From NCBI RefSeq assembly GCF_029784155.1, contig NC_073692.1, forward strand, positions 318,320,641 to 318,384,640: DNA of 64,000 bases, in the 5' to 3' direction. Positions 23,354 through 35,860 of the stretch are shown here, piece after piece (positions within the stretch are counted from its first letter, which is position 1; each line of letters begins with the position of its first letter). A program made the position numbers and the translations under genes. The DNA is from Uranotaenia lowii. Its lineage: Eukaryota > Arthropoda > Insecta > Diptera > Culicidae. The notes under the pieces were generated by a model, which saw only the letters and a list, made by a program, of their open reading frames with translations, searched no databases and was not told the origin of the DNA.

Positions 23354-24193
23354 AATCAAATAAATTTAATCAAATAAATAATAAGGGTACGAAAAATGTT
23401 TCTATGGTTATTAAAAAAAATCTTTTTCACTTTCCAGTGAGGAATCAGAGAGGGGAAAAGAGTTCCGCAGTGTAGTTATGAAAAATGTTCTTATGGCAGT
23501 TCGTGGATCCTCCCTACGTTGCAGAGGAGAAAGGCAAATAAAAATGAGTTCTTAATGTCAGATTTCAAACAATTATTGAAAACAATTTCGGATGAAGTTA
23601 AAACAAACACTCCCCTCCATGCTGGAAAAATCTTTGAAGCTGTAGTGATCTCTGTCCATGAGTATGGAGTTATCCTGATTTTCAAAAAAAATATGTTAAT
23701 TGAAGTTGAGTTTATAGTAAAATTACTCAGGATATCGAAAAAATAGGCCAGGCCAGCCAGACATTATAACTATTCCTTTTGCATGAATAAGGGTGTCTAC
23801 AGTACCAATATTTCGTCTAAATTTATGTAATTTATGTAGAATAAGTGGTGTCCTGAAAAATCTTGATTTTCATGGTGTCCTGATTCTTGACGAAACCAGC
23901 TGGCATCTCTGACCCACGAGCTCATGCAACAAATTCAAAATGCAAAATGAGCGTAACTATTGAAATAAATTTTATTCTCATGTTTTTTCAATGAATTCAA
24001 AATCTATATTCCAACTTATCTTTAATTTTTTATCCTTGTTCTATACACAAGATAAGTCTATTTAGCCGTTTCTTCAATATTCCTAAGTAGTGTCATTTTT
24101 CAGACGTGGAATTCAAAAGAATTACGAAATAGATTTTTTCCGATTTGCTGCAGAGGCAATCTAATTTTTTTCGATCATTTTTTAGTTAGTACA
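23354..24193. other. Unassigned sequence with one hAT-like end
   Basis: Near 23900 the sequence GGCATCTCTG (CAGAGATGCC on the minus strand) matches the ends of the element at 4456-4910, but no partner end or duplication was found. The rest shows no gene. Confidence 0.4.
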
Positions 24194-24196
24194 TAA

Positions 24197-25138
24197 GGGG
24201 CCGTTCACTAATTACGTAAGCACGATTTTGGAAATTTTCAACCCTCCCTCTCCCCTTGGTAAGACAAAGTAAGATTTTTCAAAACCCCCCCTCCCCCCCT
24301 AGTAAGATCTTACGTTTTTTATTCTTTGATAAATTGACACGTTGTTTCAAAAATAGCTTGAAAATATTAAAAATGTGACATACATGCTTCAAAGCAAAGC
24401 ACTTTTTAAAAACTGTATTTGAAAAGCACAATCTATACAAAACAACAGATGAAATGTCATAAACAATTAAAGAAAACATTATTCAAGACGTTGCATGTTT
24501 GGGGTAACAATAATTTTCAATGAATTTCCACAATCGAATAAACAATATAAAATCTGAATTCCGATTTCAAAAAGAAAGATCAGGTTAGCACAAAGTACCA
24601 GGTTAGCACAAGATATTTTTACCTGAAAATCATAAAAATCTTTTTAAAACATCTTTCTACACTACTAGAGATGGGGCAAAAATGTTTAACGACAATCACG
24701 TTGTCAACTAACCTAAAAGCTCAGACTCATTCAGCGGTAAGCGATTTAGTATTAAGATTTTTTTGGTAAACCTTTTGTTAAATTTAGAGTTGGTAGTGTC
24801 TATCACTGAAAAAACTGTCTAGAAATTGATTATTTAAAGCGCCTTATATGTATTTTTTATGATTTTTTCTGGATGAAGTCATTTTTGAAACATGGTGGAT
24901 TCAAATCGTAGTGTCACACGCGCCATATTTTTTGTTTCTATAAATTTCTCAATTAAAAACATTGTTGGGATGGAAAGCGAAAAGCGACCTGTGGCTGTGT
25001 TGAATTTATAATGTAATATTTCTTACGTAAGATTTTTGGGAACCCCCCCTACCCCCCTAGTAAGAGATCGTAAGCAAATGTTAAACACCCCCACCCCCCC
25101 CCCCCCCCTATGTGCTTACGTAATTAGTGAACAGCCCC
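24197..25138. mobile_element. PIF/Harbinger-type MITE, 942 bp
   Basis: The ends are GGGGCCGTTCACTAATTACG and, inverted, GGGGCTGTTCACTAATTACG, continuing through TAAGCAC. TAA flanks both sides (24194-24196 and 25139-25141). The subterminal zones hold long C runs and repeated CCCCCTAGTAAGA words as inverted partners. It has no transposase. It shares the GGGGCC-TTCA start and TAA target with the element at 11226. Confidence 0.8.
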
Positions 25139-25610
25139 TAAATCTAAAATTGTAACAACTATCCAATAATTCTTTTTTTTTTGTGGATAGAAAAAACTGA
25201 GCGGCCAAGCAATATGTTTTCTCGCGTTCACCCTACACTTTTAATATCCCATATCAATCACATTTCTTACTAAAATTTAGAAAAGAAATTCAGCAAAGAA
25301 CCATCCACACAGTGCATCCAGCCTTCCTCCTTTTGTAATATAAATACCTTTTGACTAGAAAACTCTGAATTAGTTTTTTTGTGTTCACATTCCATTCAAA
25401 GCCATCTGATAAAAATGAGAATTAAAGAAAATAAAACCACTTTGTAAAATTTTTTGATGTACGTGAATTAGAAGTTTGTGTTATGTGACAAGAGTTTTCT
25501 TGAATATCGTTGACTATTCATTATTTTTTAAGAACTTATATAAAACATAACAAATGACTCTACCCCTTACATGAGATTTTCATACGTTCACAAATTGTAG
25601 AAAAATTTCC

Positions 25611-26150
25611 TCTATACACATACCTATATGAAAATGAATGTTTGTCTGTCTGTCTGTCTGTTCCCTAAAGACTCGAAAACTACTGAACCGATCAATGTGA
25701 AATTTAGTCTGTAAGAGTTTACGGGGTCGGATATGGTTTTTAAAATACCTTCAAATCACTCCAACTTAAATAAGGGAGGGCTCCCATACTAAATAAATTT
25801 AAAAAAAAAATATGACACAATTTGAACAATTTTCGGAAATTACTAAACCGATCAACGTGAAATTTTGTGTGTAGCCGTGACAAAGCCGAGAATGGTTTCA
25901 AAAATAATTTCACACCCCTCAGAATCGAAAAAGGGCCCCCGTTTAACTAAATTTTCGAAAATTTGACACAATTCGAGCAATTTTCTGAAACTACTGAACC
26001 GATCAATGTGAAATTTAGTGGGAAGTCGTTTTTCACACCGGAAATGGTTTCTTTAATACTTTCAAATCCTTCCTAATCCAAAAAAGGGGAGCTCCCATAT
26101 TAAATTTTAATAATTCTCGAAATTTTTTGTTTAAAATTGATTAACGTAAG
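25611..26150 (+). repeat. Three-unit tandem repeat after a CTGTCTG run
   Basis: TCTATACACATACC...GAATGTTTGTCTGTCTGTC introduces units marked by ACTACTGAACCGATCAATGTG at about 25679, 25842 and 25993, about 150-165 bp apart. Each unit carries GGATATGGTTT-like and GGGCTCCCAT-like blocks. The start and unit layout parallel the array at 17594. Confidence 0.7.
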
Positions 26151-27839
26151 CGTTTTGACAGAATGAAATAATACAAATTCGTCGTATAATATGGCATACA
26201 ATTTTTAAGAAATTTCCATAAAATTTTCTTCAAAACCATCATTACACCATGATATGATGAATTGCGTTGCTGAAGATGTTTTGACATATTTATATGATTT
26301 GTTATATTAAACTCCCTTGCCTATTTATAAAGGGGAAGGAGTTCCATGTAATATCCATATAAAAAGTGACAGAACTGGAAAAAATCTATTTATGTGGTGT
26401 GATAAGATGGTTTAAAATATTATAAGGCGTTTTCCGTTTTTGTGAACTTAAACATGACAAAACTCGTATAATTTTCAAGAGACCGTTGCACATTCAAGTT
26501 TTTACATATAATTAGATAACTGATTAAATTTTCAAAAAAGTTTTGGTTTGGCTTTCTTATAAAAATACCGTCAGTTATTTAAATATCCAAAAGGTTTTAG
26601 GAGATTTGTGTCAAACTTGCTTCTTAACTTATTTTGATATAATGACATGATTTGCCACATTGATAGACAGGTCATGATATAATTTAACAATTTATTGCAC
26701 TACTTATTGTTTTAAAGAAAAATGGGAGACGGGCTCCCATACGAATTCGGATAACAGATGATTGAAATGGAAAGAATCGCATGAGGCTTAGATCAAATTC
26801 GGAATACATACAAGTTTTGATGTAATGAAATCATTAACAGATTTCAAATTCTTTTCAAACTTGTGTGGATGCTCTCATACAAAAACAAAATATGATTTTA
26901 CATAAATTGAACACATGTTTAGTGGTTTGCATCAAACTGATCATGGTTTGTATTGATAGATTAGTTTTGATTAAATATGGTTTTGTTGATATTCGAACTT
27001 TTACAAACATGAAAAAGTATTTTCTCAGTAATTTTTTCCTGTGTTCCGGCATACAATCTACTTAAACATTTCATCAGAAATTTCACTTAGTTTGGAAAAC
27101 AAATCAAATTTCATATTGCGATAGGTTAATTTAAAAACTTCGCCCATTTGCACTCACCACTCATTTGTAAATTTCGGGACTAAAAGTAAAGCAATTTCTT
27201 TGAATATTTATGAACAAAAATGAAAAAATTAAAAAAATTGAGAAGAATTCTCTTGAAATTTTGATATTTAGGGAAATAAAGATAGCCAAATAGTTATAAA
27301 AATTGTTAAAGGAAAATTGTTGAACTCACACAATAAATTCGAAATCGGGCATTTTTTCAAAAATAAATAAATTAATTATATCTTTTTTCAAATTAAGCAA
27401 TTTCTCATAAAAGATGTTTGTTACGAAGTTCCGAGTTAACATTATGTAGAAAAACAAATATTATTTGGAAGGTGTTGCAAAGCACACCGTGTCAGGTAGT
27501 ACATATTAAAAATTTTGATGACTCAACTCACATGAAAACAACGAAGCAATAAGATGATGTAAATAACTTTTGCATACATAAGTCGATCGATCCGAAATTT
27601 TCAATGTGGTTTTATGTATTCTAAAGCTTAACTCATTTTTTTTTTGACATCGATTCACGCTCAAGTGAGAACGAATGAAACTATGTTATAAAATGACATC
27701 ATCTTCATAGAAGTAAAAAGGGGAAAACAGATCGCTCATTGAGATCTCCTAACCTGTAGATGGTCCGTTTTAAATAATTAAGAGTATCTTAAAACTTTTC
27801 AGATCGTTTCATAAAATTGCGATGATTTAAAATCACATG
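26151..27839. other. AT-rich sequence without a recognisable gene
   Basis: It is a long AT-rich stretch. Frames such as 26855-27065 on both strands are unremarkable and I see no paired repeat ends. Confidence 0.5.
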
Positions 27840-28570
27840 TTCACATCACATATATGGTTCGAAATTTTCTACAAAATATTTGGTACCTCGACTTGTTTAA
27901 CGTACCGAAGACCTTGGATGCAAGAAGAAAAAAATCTAGCAAAATCTTCAACAATCTTGATTCATCATTAGACAGAATCGGTCTACTTTTTATCGAAGAA
28001 GGAAACACCTTTTTAAGCGCAAGCATAATAAGAACTCTCCTACCTGCCCTGCCTTTTTGCTTCAGATAATCCCGAGAAAACGCCTCCATTTGAATGAAAG
28101 GAGGCAAAACCTTAAATTGAAAAAGGAAAAACGGAAAACTTGGATCCATGCCAAAAAGCAGCGAGCTCATGCGAGTTTGGTGGGAAAAAGGAAGCAAAAA
28201 AGAAAGGAGGAAAATTTAAATTACCTAACACCGTGTAATGATAAGTGATTATTAAGTGAAAGATCTTAGATAAAGTGCTCTCTCTTGCCCTCTTTCCTGG
28301 GTCGCGCGTCTTTGAGGTTTCGGTGCTTTCCACCACGAGTTGGTTGGTCGGGTTGGCGAAGATTCACCATCATGTATTTCGGTAATGTTCTTACGAACAG
28401 AGAAAATCGGTAAGCGAAAAATGAAAAAAGTACCTACAGGAAACCGAACGCGATAAAGGGAAATAAATTGCTTTTTGCTGTTCTACCGGAAGTCTGACTA
28501 AATCTAGGTTCAGCTATACATGACCTGGGAGTGTGGGAGGAACGAAAAATTTGCGGATTCAGAGCACAGA
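27840..28570. other. GC-richer unique island
   Basis: Composition differs from the flanks and no transposon signature is visible. Overlapping frames on both strands lack recognisable domains. It may be a conserved non-coding block; no function can be read from the sequence. Confidence 0.3.
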
Positions 28571-29275
28571 GTAAACCAAGTTATTTTTTCTTACAGAAGT
28601 TTAATTTAAGAATTTAAAATTGTCATTTTAGATATTTTCTAATATAAATCATTTAAAGCTCCTAACTTTAAAACATAAATGACATCAAACCTGGACTTTT
28701 ATATTGCGAAACCTATGAAACGACATTGACACGTTCTACTCTACAAGAAGCGGAATCATTCTGGGACTGGCAGGTACTAAATTGTGGCCCCAAGTGGATT
28801 TTTTCTACAGCGAGAAAAGCATTCCCACAGCATAGAATGAGAAATAAATTAAAAATCATATTCATTGATAAATTATCTTCCAACTGCCGAGCGCGCGTTC
28901 GTCCTGTTTTGTTGCGGTCGGTAGGATTTTTTTTTTACAACACGAAGGAACATATTCCTGATTTCAGGAAGCAGTGATAAGGCTCGAGGAAGCACGATTG
29001 GCCAGCATGAAAATAAGTAAAACGGAAATGACTATTTTTAACAATAGCATGTGTAACATTAATTGATAGCGAACGGGGGTTCGGCTTTGAGGCAGACAAA
29101 TTGAATTTAAATGGAATCACAACATGGTTTCCAGGAAGTTGGTCTCGTATGGAGGTTTCCAAAAAACGGATAATTTGCGGCTGGATAAGAAATTTTGTTT
29201 TTTCCACATATTTTATTATTCGTATACATTTCAATCTATAACTTGTGTAAAAATTCTTGATCATATGAACTCATA
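28571..29275. other. Unassigned sequence left of the LTR nest
   Basis: I recognise no gene. It ends at the CATAT duplication of the solo LTR. Confidence 0.45.
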
Positions 29276-30009
29276 CATATTGTTGTAGCCATGAAAAGCC
29301 ATTGGACTGTAGGGGTAGTGCTTGGAAAACTAACCACTGATGGGACTCATTCCCCTCATGGGAGTGAGCCTCTCCTAGACAACCTCTGTTGTTGTCTCAC
29401 CGGTGGAGGCAAGTCCTCGGACTGTACCTGGGGCCAAGGCCGTTCGTTCACCGTCACCACAGTGATCGCGAACTAAACTCTTCTAAGCGGGGCTCTTATA
29501 AGAGCCGATTGGATCGGAAGCAAGCGAGGAGGAAGCACAGAGGAACAACACCAATTTACTCGCGATGGAACATTCTAGATTTTATTTCTCTCGGTTTACT
29601 ATTTATACACTCCTCAATCACTGGAGGTTAACTTTTTCCTCTGCTTCCGGTGGTCTAGGACTAGACCATTCCTGGCTGGTTCGCCTCCTCCTGTGTCGAC
29701 CACTTCACTGGACCGATGTTGCCGCGATGGTGATTGAATAAAAACTGACGATGCAACGCTTGACTTGAAAATGTACATTTATTTCAGATTTTTGTAACGA
29801 GTTTACATATTAGTTTTTAAGTGACACAGGGTAGCCTTTTCATCTTGAGTGCTATGAGTTTTAGTAATTTACTTTGATGATCCTGATTCTATCAGATTTA
29901 AGTCGTTTTTATCACTTTCGTGAAAAGGAAAAGTTGGAAAAATTTAAAAATTACCTACTTATATCTACTGTACAACCTAAAGCTACTATTTACAACCTAC
30001 AACTACTAT

Positions 30010-31404
30010 TTACATTGAATCTTCAAGATATAAAATGTTTATCAAGGTATACTCAGATATATTGCATTTATCTTCAAATTTGTTTCTTATTTCATTTATG
30101 ATTAGATCTAATTTTTGCACTCCCGCTTCTTCGTGTAGGTCGGAAATTCTCGTACAGAATGGACGATCTAGAATCATCCGTAGGATTCGGTTTTGGACCA
30201 CTTGAAGTTTGTTTTTATGTGTTTGAGCACACGATCCCCACACCGGAGCTGCGTAGAAGACTGCAGGTGATATTATTTGCTTGAAAACGGCCAGTTTATT
30301 AACTCTTGATAGACGGGACTTTGGATTAATCAGCGGATATAAGCACCTGATCAGCGACTGACATTTTACTAATGTTCTTTCAACGTGTGATCTGAAGAGA
30401 AGTTTTTCGTCGAAAATTAGTCCCAAATAGACGACTTCGGCAGACCAATCAACCCTTGTGCCGTCCATGATCACTTTACAAGTGGGTGGTGGTTTGAGTT
30501 TAGGGGATTTTCTGTGGAGGAACATGATTGCTTGAGTCTTCGAGGGGTTTATTTTTATTTTCCACGTACTGGCGTAATTTGCAAGGGTGTTTAAAGATCG
30601 TTGTAGCTTGTTGGTGATTTCACGAGGCTTCCTTCCTTTAACTGCTATAGCGGTATCATCTGCAAACAGGTATAACGTGCAGCCGTTCCCCAGGGGTGGA
30701 ATATCAGAGGTATAGATGATGTAAAGTAAAGGGCCTAGTAGGCTACCTTGCGGAACACCTGCCGGTATAGATATGCTGTCTGATAGGGAACTGTTCAAAG
30801 ACACTCTAAACGACCTTTGCTGAAGGTAGTTCCTGGTGATTTTGATAAGATAAGTTGGGAAATTTAATGAGCTCAGTTTGTGTATCAGTCTTTCGTGCCA
30901 AACATTGTCAAACGCCTTTTCAACATCTAAGAAAGCCATTGCTGTTGATTTCGATACTGTTCGATTCTTTCTGATGTTGTTCATCACCCGGACTAATTGA
31001 TGAGAGGTGGAATGCCCTTTTCTGAAACCAAACTGCTCAGGTAAGATGACATTTTGTTCCTCCACAAAGTTTAGTAACCGATTTAGTAGCAGTTTTTCAA
31101 AGACCTTGCTCAGCGAGGAAAGAAGACTGATTGGCCTGTAACTTGAAGGTAAAGTTGGATCTTTCCCAGGTTTGCGGATGGGAATGATTTTGGCTAATTT
31201 CCAGAGTCTTGGGAAGTAGTGTAGTTCTAGGCATCTATTGAAGATATTGCTAAGCAGTTGGTACACTTTGTTGCTGAGCTTTTTTAGGATAAGGTTGAAG
31301 ATACCATCGAACCCTGGTGCTTTCATGTTTTTGGTAAATTTTAGCACTGAGCAGACTTGGTCAGCAGTGACTCTGTTTGATAAGGGGACGACACAAGGGG
31401 AGGC
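30010..31404 (-). pseudogene. Jockey ORF2, reverse transcriptase part
   Basis: The minus-strand frame from the hAT junction to a stop at 30010 holds a complete RT domain. Counting from the Met at 31347, KAPGFDG is at residues 9-15, SSYRPISLLSSLSKVFEKLL at 68-87, DVEKAFDNVW (motif A) at 141-150, PAGVPQGSLLGP at 196-206 and FADD (motif C) at 228-231. Both catalytic Asp positions are present. The thumb and C-terminal region (ADYAS-type TWKIKINPSKTQ, VVYLGLIFD, WGSCAQTHKNKLQVVQNRI) match the Jockey clade. The reading frame is intact across this part; it is disabled only because the N-terminal half of ORF2 is broken and separated by the hAT element. Confidence 0.9.
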
Positions 31405-31412
31405 ATCTAAGT

Positions 31413-33340
31413 CAGGCCCGTGCGAAGGACCCGTCTAGGGTTTTCGAATTTCAAATTTAGGTAAAATAGTAGCAATACCAAAAATAAATAATAAAAAAGG
31501 AAAGGAATTTCTAAAACCGTTTTTCACTCATGATTACGACACAAACTAATAATAAATTGGACTGATGAAAAAAACAAAATTATATCACAATGTAAGTTAA
31601 AAATTTTCGGTAAATCATTGATAATTTTTTTTCAAAATGATGTTCTTTATTCTAAACTAGAAATTTATTTCAAAAGAATTCTAAGCTCATTTAAAATAAA
31701 CGTTTCAAAAACACAGAGCTTCAAAGAAATCTGAATTCCAAAATATATGTCCAATCAGATAAAAAATACTAACCATGATCAGTTTTTAGGAAAATGATAA
31801 TAATTGTTATTCATCTTAATTAAAATGTTTTCTTCATTTTCAACAGAAAAGTGATTGAAATATTTCAGGGCTTATGTGCCAAGTACACAAAAATTAAAAA
31901 TTCAAAAAACAAATTTGTTAAATTTTTTTCTAAAATTCAAATATTTCGACAAATAAATTCGGCAAGTAAATGAAAGAATTGGAAACAAAACTGTACTTTA
32001 AAACTCGGTAAATTTATTTGAAAATTTTAAACAAATATGAAAATGAAAAAGATAAGTTTTTTAATACATTTCAGGAGGTTTTTTTTTAATAAACACGTTT
32101 CACCATAAGAATTTATATATTTTAATTGATGCCTCAAGTCAGCGGCAGTTTGGTGCTAATTTTTCAAATGATTGATTTGGTAGATTTAAGCGTTCTAAAA
32201 TCGAATCTTTTATCAAATTTAGTTGATCACTTTGAGTTTTGGTGATAAGGAGTTTCAAAATGTATCAGTTTTAAGTAAAATCAAATATTAATAACTACCA
32301 AACCTACATATACGAAAAAATCTGATTCTGATTTTGTTTATCCATCCATCTTCATCCAATCAAGGGATATTATTATGATGAAAATGATGCACGATCTAAA
32401 ACATGTAAAATTCAACAAATAAAAAAATGGAAAAACATCATGACAAGTACTTTTGACATAACAGTAAGAAAGTGTAAAAAAAACTTGATTCATTTAACAC
32501 ATTTGTTGAAACCTGCAAAAATATTACATGTTTGCTTAAAAATATCTTAAATAAAGTTTAGTTTAAAATATCTGAAAATTTGATAAATGAAAAAAAGTAA
32601 AAAAAACATAAAACTTCTCTAACTTTTTTCGTGGAACTCGAAGTTACTTGAATTCTTGAGGAAAGTTGATAATTCATTTAAAACTTTTATTTTTGAATGA
32701 TATATTTTTGATTTGAGTTTTTGTATAAACAATGCAGAAATTTCTCAAATCCTTTTGACTAAAAACAAAGTCATTTTAATAACAAAAGCTGATTGAAATA
32801 TTGCATATTAAATTCATTGCACCTCAGAAAAATGTAAAGTAAGTGGCCTTGTGTAAATTGTTGTTGTGTTGAGCATTCAAAAAAACAAAAAACACGTAAT
32901 AAAATGTAGTCGAAATTGATTTCTTGAAGAATACTTCATATCAGCTTAACATTTGTAATGTAATAAACAATTTTTTCAATTAAAAAAAAAATGGTTCGTT
33001 TCAAATTCTTTGCCTATTTAGTTACACTTCTTAATAAAAACCAATTCTGAAGACGAGGTAGGGTTTTTGTATGTCAAGTTTTGAGTTCCTATACAAAAGA
33101 TTAATTGAATTGCAATTTTGAACTAAAGTATCGTACATCGAAATGTCTCAAGCCAAGGGTGATTTAAGATGAAATTCCGCCGGAGGCGAGAAAAAATTCT
33201 GACTTGCTTGTTAACACTTATTTTCAAATAAATTTTAAAATCAAGTAATTTTTGGTTACTTCGATAAAAATTTTACTTAAAAAAAATCCTCATGGGGGGG
33301 GGGTTAAACCCCTAAAACCCCCCCCGTTCGCACGGCCTTG
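31413..33340. mobile_element. hAT-type non-autonomous element, 1928 bp, copy 1
   Basis: It starts CAGGCCCGTGCGAA and ends TTCGCACGGCCTTG, imperfect 14-bp TIRs. A perfect 8-bp duplication ATCTAAGT flanks it (31405-31412 and 33341-33348), and the host Jockey frame resumes exactly across it (HNLD, then ASPCVV). The 1.9-kb interior is AT-rich with no transposase frame, so it relies on an enzyme in trans. A GGGGGGTTAAACCCCTAAAACCCCCC palindrome sits just inside the right end. A diverged second copy lies at 56760-59835 and a possible fragment at 9516. Confidence 0.92.
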
Positions 33341-34599
33341 ATCTAAGTTGTGGACGCTTTGTGTAACCTGACCTTCCATTGGACTTTGGACGTTAGAACC
33401 AAACGAGTGGGATGAAAGAATATGACCGGCTATGGCATTTGCTTGCTCATGAGGTGTGACAAGAATTGAGTCGTCCACTGTGAGAGGACGGATTGGTTTG
33501 GGATGAGACTTTAGTACTTTAGCTATCTTCCAAAAGGGCTGGGAGAGGTCATCTAATTTACGCACAACACGTTCAAAATTTTCGTTTCGGAGTAGGGTCA
33601 TCCGAGAAGCAATCTGCTTATTTAAATCAGTTGTTTGTTGTTTGAGACTCAAATCCCCGGAAACTGTCGTCTACGCACATTTCTTAATCTGATGAGCAGC
33701 TGGGTGTGGGAATCAATTGCTACAAACTTAACCCTCACAGGAACACGCCGTACCAGAGCCTCGTCAGCCACGGATATGGCTCGTTGAAGTCCCTCGATTG
33801 CTTGGTCGATGTCTTCTACGGTGTCCAGCAGTGGGTTTTCGTCGATGTTTCGGTCCACCATACGACTGAAATGGGCCCAGTTCACATGGTGGTAATCCTT
33901 ACGTTGGCATCTCGGAGGTGGAACCACGTTGAAGTCGACTTCAGCCACCACCGGTTGGTGATCGGAGCTTAGGTCGTTGTACGCTACCGGCTTGGTAACG
34001 CTGATGTTTGTCAAGAAGAAGTCCAGCGTGGAAGGATTTCCCGCTGGAGAGATGAAAGTGGGCTCGTCTGGGAACTGCACCGTGTACAGTCAGTGCTGGG
34101 AGTGGTCAAACAGCAAGCGCCCGTTTTGGTTCTGTTGATAATTGCGCCATGCTGCATGGCGAGCGTTCAGATCGCCACCCACGACGAACCGGGAACTATT
34201 GCGAGTGATGGCCGTCAGGTCACGCTTGAATTTGGCCGCTAGGTCGTTGCTGGCTGTACACTGTCGGGGACAGTACACAGCGATGGCTTGGATGTTTCCA
34301 GATGATGTTTGCACTTCGACACCAAGGGACTCTATCACAGAAGAGCGGAAGTGTGGCAGGATAAGGTACCCGATGCCCTTTCTCACGATTATCGCAACAC
34401 CACCCCCCCTGGAGCTGGTGCGATCAAGTCGGATGATGTTGTGGTCTGGCAACGAGAAGCTGTCGCCTGATTTTAGGTGGGTTTCCGTCAAGAGGCCCAC
34501 ATCGATGCTGTGCTTGCGGAGGAAATCAGCAAGCTCGATTGCTTTCGCTCTGATGGAGCGAGCGTTCCAGGTCAAGATGATTAATGGTTTAGCAGCCAT
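33341..34599 (-). pseudogene. Jockey ORF2, endonuclease and linker part
   Basis: It starts at the Met at 34599 (MAAKPLIILTWNARSIR). Apurinic-type endonuclease motifs follow in order: TWNARS, LLTETHL (catalytic Glu), the GGGVAIIVRKG strand, VAVYCPR-type, and GGDLNARHAAW (catalytic Asp and Asn). A frameshift with a stop near 34090 interrupts it; a second frame (34080-33649) keeps LSSDHQPV (catalytic Asp-His). Another shift near 33650 moves the linker to 33652-33349, which ends SPMEGQVTQSVHNLD at the hAT insertion. The enzyme nicked target DNA to prime reverse transcription. At least two frameshifts plus the insertion inactivate it. Confidence 0.88.
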
Positions 34600-35860
34600 A
34601 CTGGAGATGATGAATTTGCCGAGTACTTGGATTTGCTTCGGTTTGCTGCGACACTTGCGTAAAGCGCCGGACATATTGACGAAGATTTCCATCAGTTCAT
34701 GCGCAGAGAACAGATCGGAGTTGTTGTTTGGGGGAGTTGGTTGCCATCGGAAGCCAGGGGGGGGGGGGGGGTGATGATTGGCCAACAGAAGGGTTGATTG
34801 ATGGTTTGGGGTCCAGACCGCGGGTCTGAAGGGCAGGAAAATTAGCATCAGTGAACGCTGGGGGAGCTCGTTTTTTGTTTCGACCAGGCTGATGGTTGGT
34901 TGATGCTTGTTTTCGGATCTGTTTGAATTCTTCGCGTTTGGGGCATTGGCGATCCGAACCTTGATGCGCACCTCCGCAATTGACGCATGTGAACACCGCT
35001 GCTTCCGCCACTAGACAGGTAGATGTTAGATGATTTTGGGCACAGATGCTGCACCTCGGAGCGATGTTACAGTTACGAGTGCCATGACCAAAGCCCAGGC
35101 ACCGTTGGCACTGCGTGACGTCACGATGACCACCACGGTACGGCTCCCACCGGACGATGATGGAGAAGAGTGAGCGGACAGCTTGCAAAGCGTTGAGCGT
35201 TACTGTCCCCTTCTGGAAGTGGACCAGGAAAAGACAATCCGGGTGTTTTCTGGTGCCTTCATTTTTCCGCGTAATGCGGAAAACCCCAGTGGGAACCAGC
35301 TTGTAACGATTTGTGATTTCGGCCGCAATCACTTCGGTTTTGATGTTGGGGAGCCCACGGATAACCACCTTGAATGGTTTTTCGCCAGGGATGTCGTGGG
35401 TGAAGAACTCCATATTGGAATCCTTGAGGATTTTCGTAACCCGAACGAAATCGTCCTTAACATAAAGCACAACTTTTATGCCAATCGACGTCAGCTTGTA
35501 CTCGGCGTGGGCGTTCACTGATGCTAAGGTGCTGACCAGTTTGTTGAGGGGGACATCCTTCACCACCAGCGGCGGGAGCTTCATTTTGGTTGGAGTAGGC
35601 GGGTTTCCGGCAGGCCTGGGAACTGGAGAGCGCGGCTGCGCCACGCTGGGAGTGTAGTGTGAAACTGATGCACTGGTTTCACTAGCGGAATCCATGCTCT
35701 CCGATCCACGTGATGTATGGTCGCTTCTCGAGCGAGCATGGCTTGGGGGACATTTTCGTTTCGGAGAGCCTTCGCTCTGCAGTGACGCGCGACCCGAGGA
35801 CTGCTTGCCGCTATCAGGGTCAGACCGCTTTTTCCTCTTACTGTTCTTCCCTTTGCCCAT
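34600..35860 (-). pseudogene. Jockey ORF1, Gag-like nucleic-acid-binding protein
   Basis: The minus-strand frame starts at a Met at 35860 with a Lys/Ser-rich leader (MGKGKNSKRKKR). A PRE_C2HC-like region is at about residues 155-215 (GEKPFKVVIRGLP). Three zinc knuckles follow: CQRCLGFGHGTRNC (251-264), CSICAQNHLTSTC (270-282) and CVNCGGAHQGSDRQC (292-306). The frame is displaced at the G run at 34757-34771. The true Gag tail (LFSAHELMEIFVNMSGALRK) is read in the next frame and runs into the ORF2 Met at 34599 without a stop. The protein would coat element RNA. Length is typical of Jockey Gag once the tail is included. It is broken by the homopolymer shift unless that run is a sequencing error. 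Confidence 0.88.

Noticed and set aside
34142..34774. 210-residue plus-strand frame
   Set aside because: It is the antisense shadow of the Jockey endonuclease frame, which has clear motifs on the minus strand.
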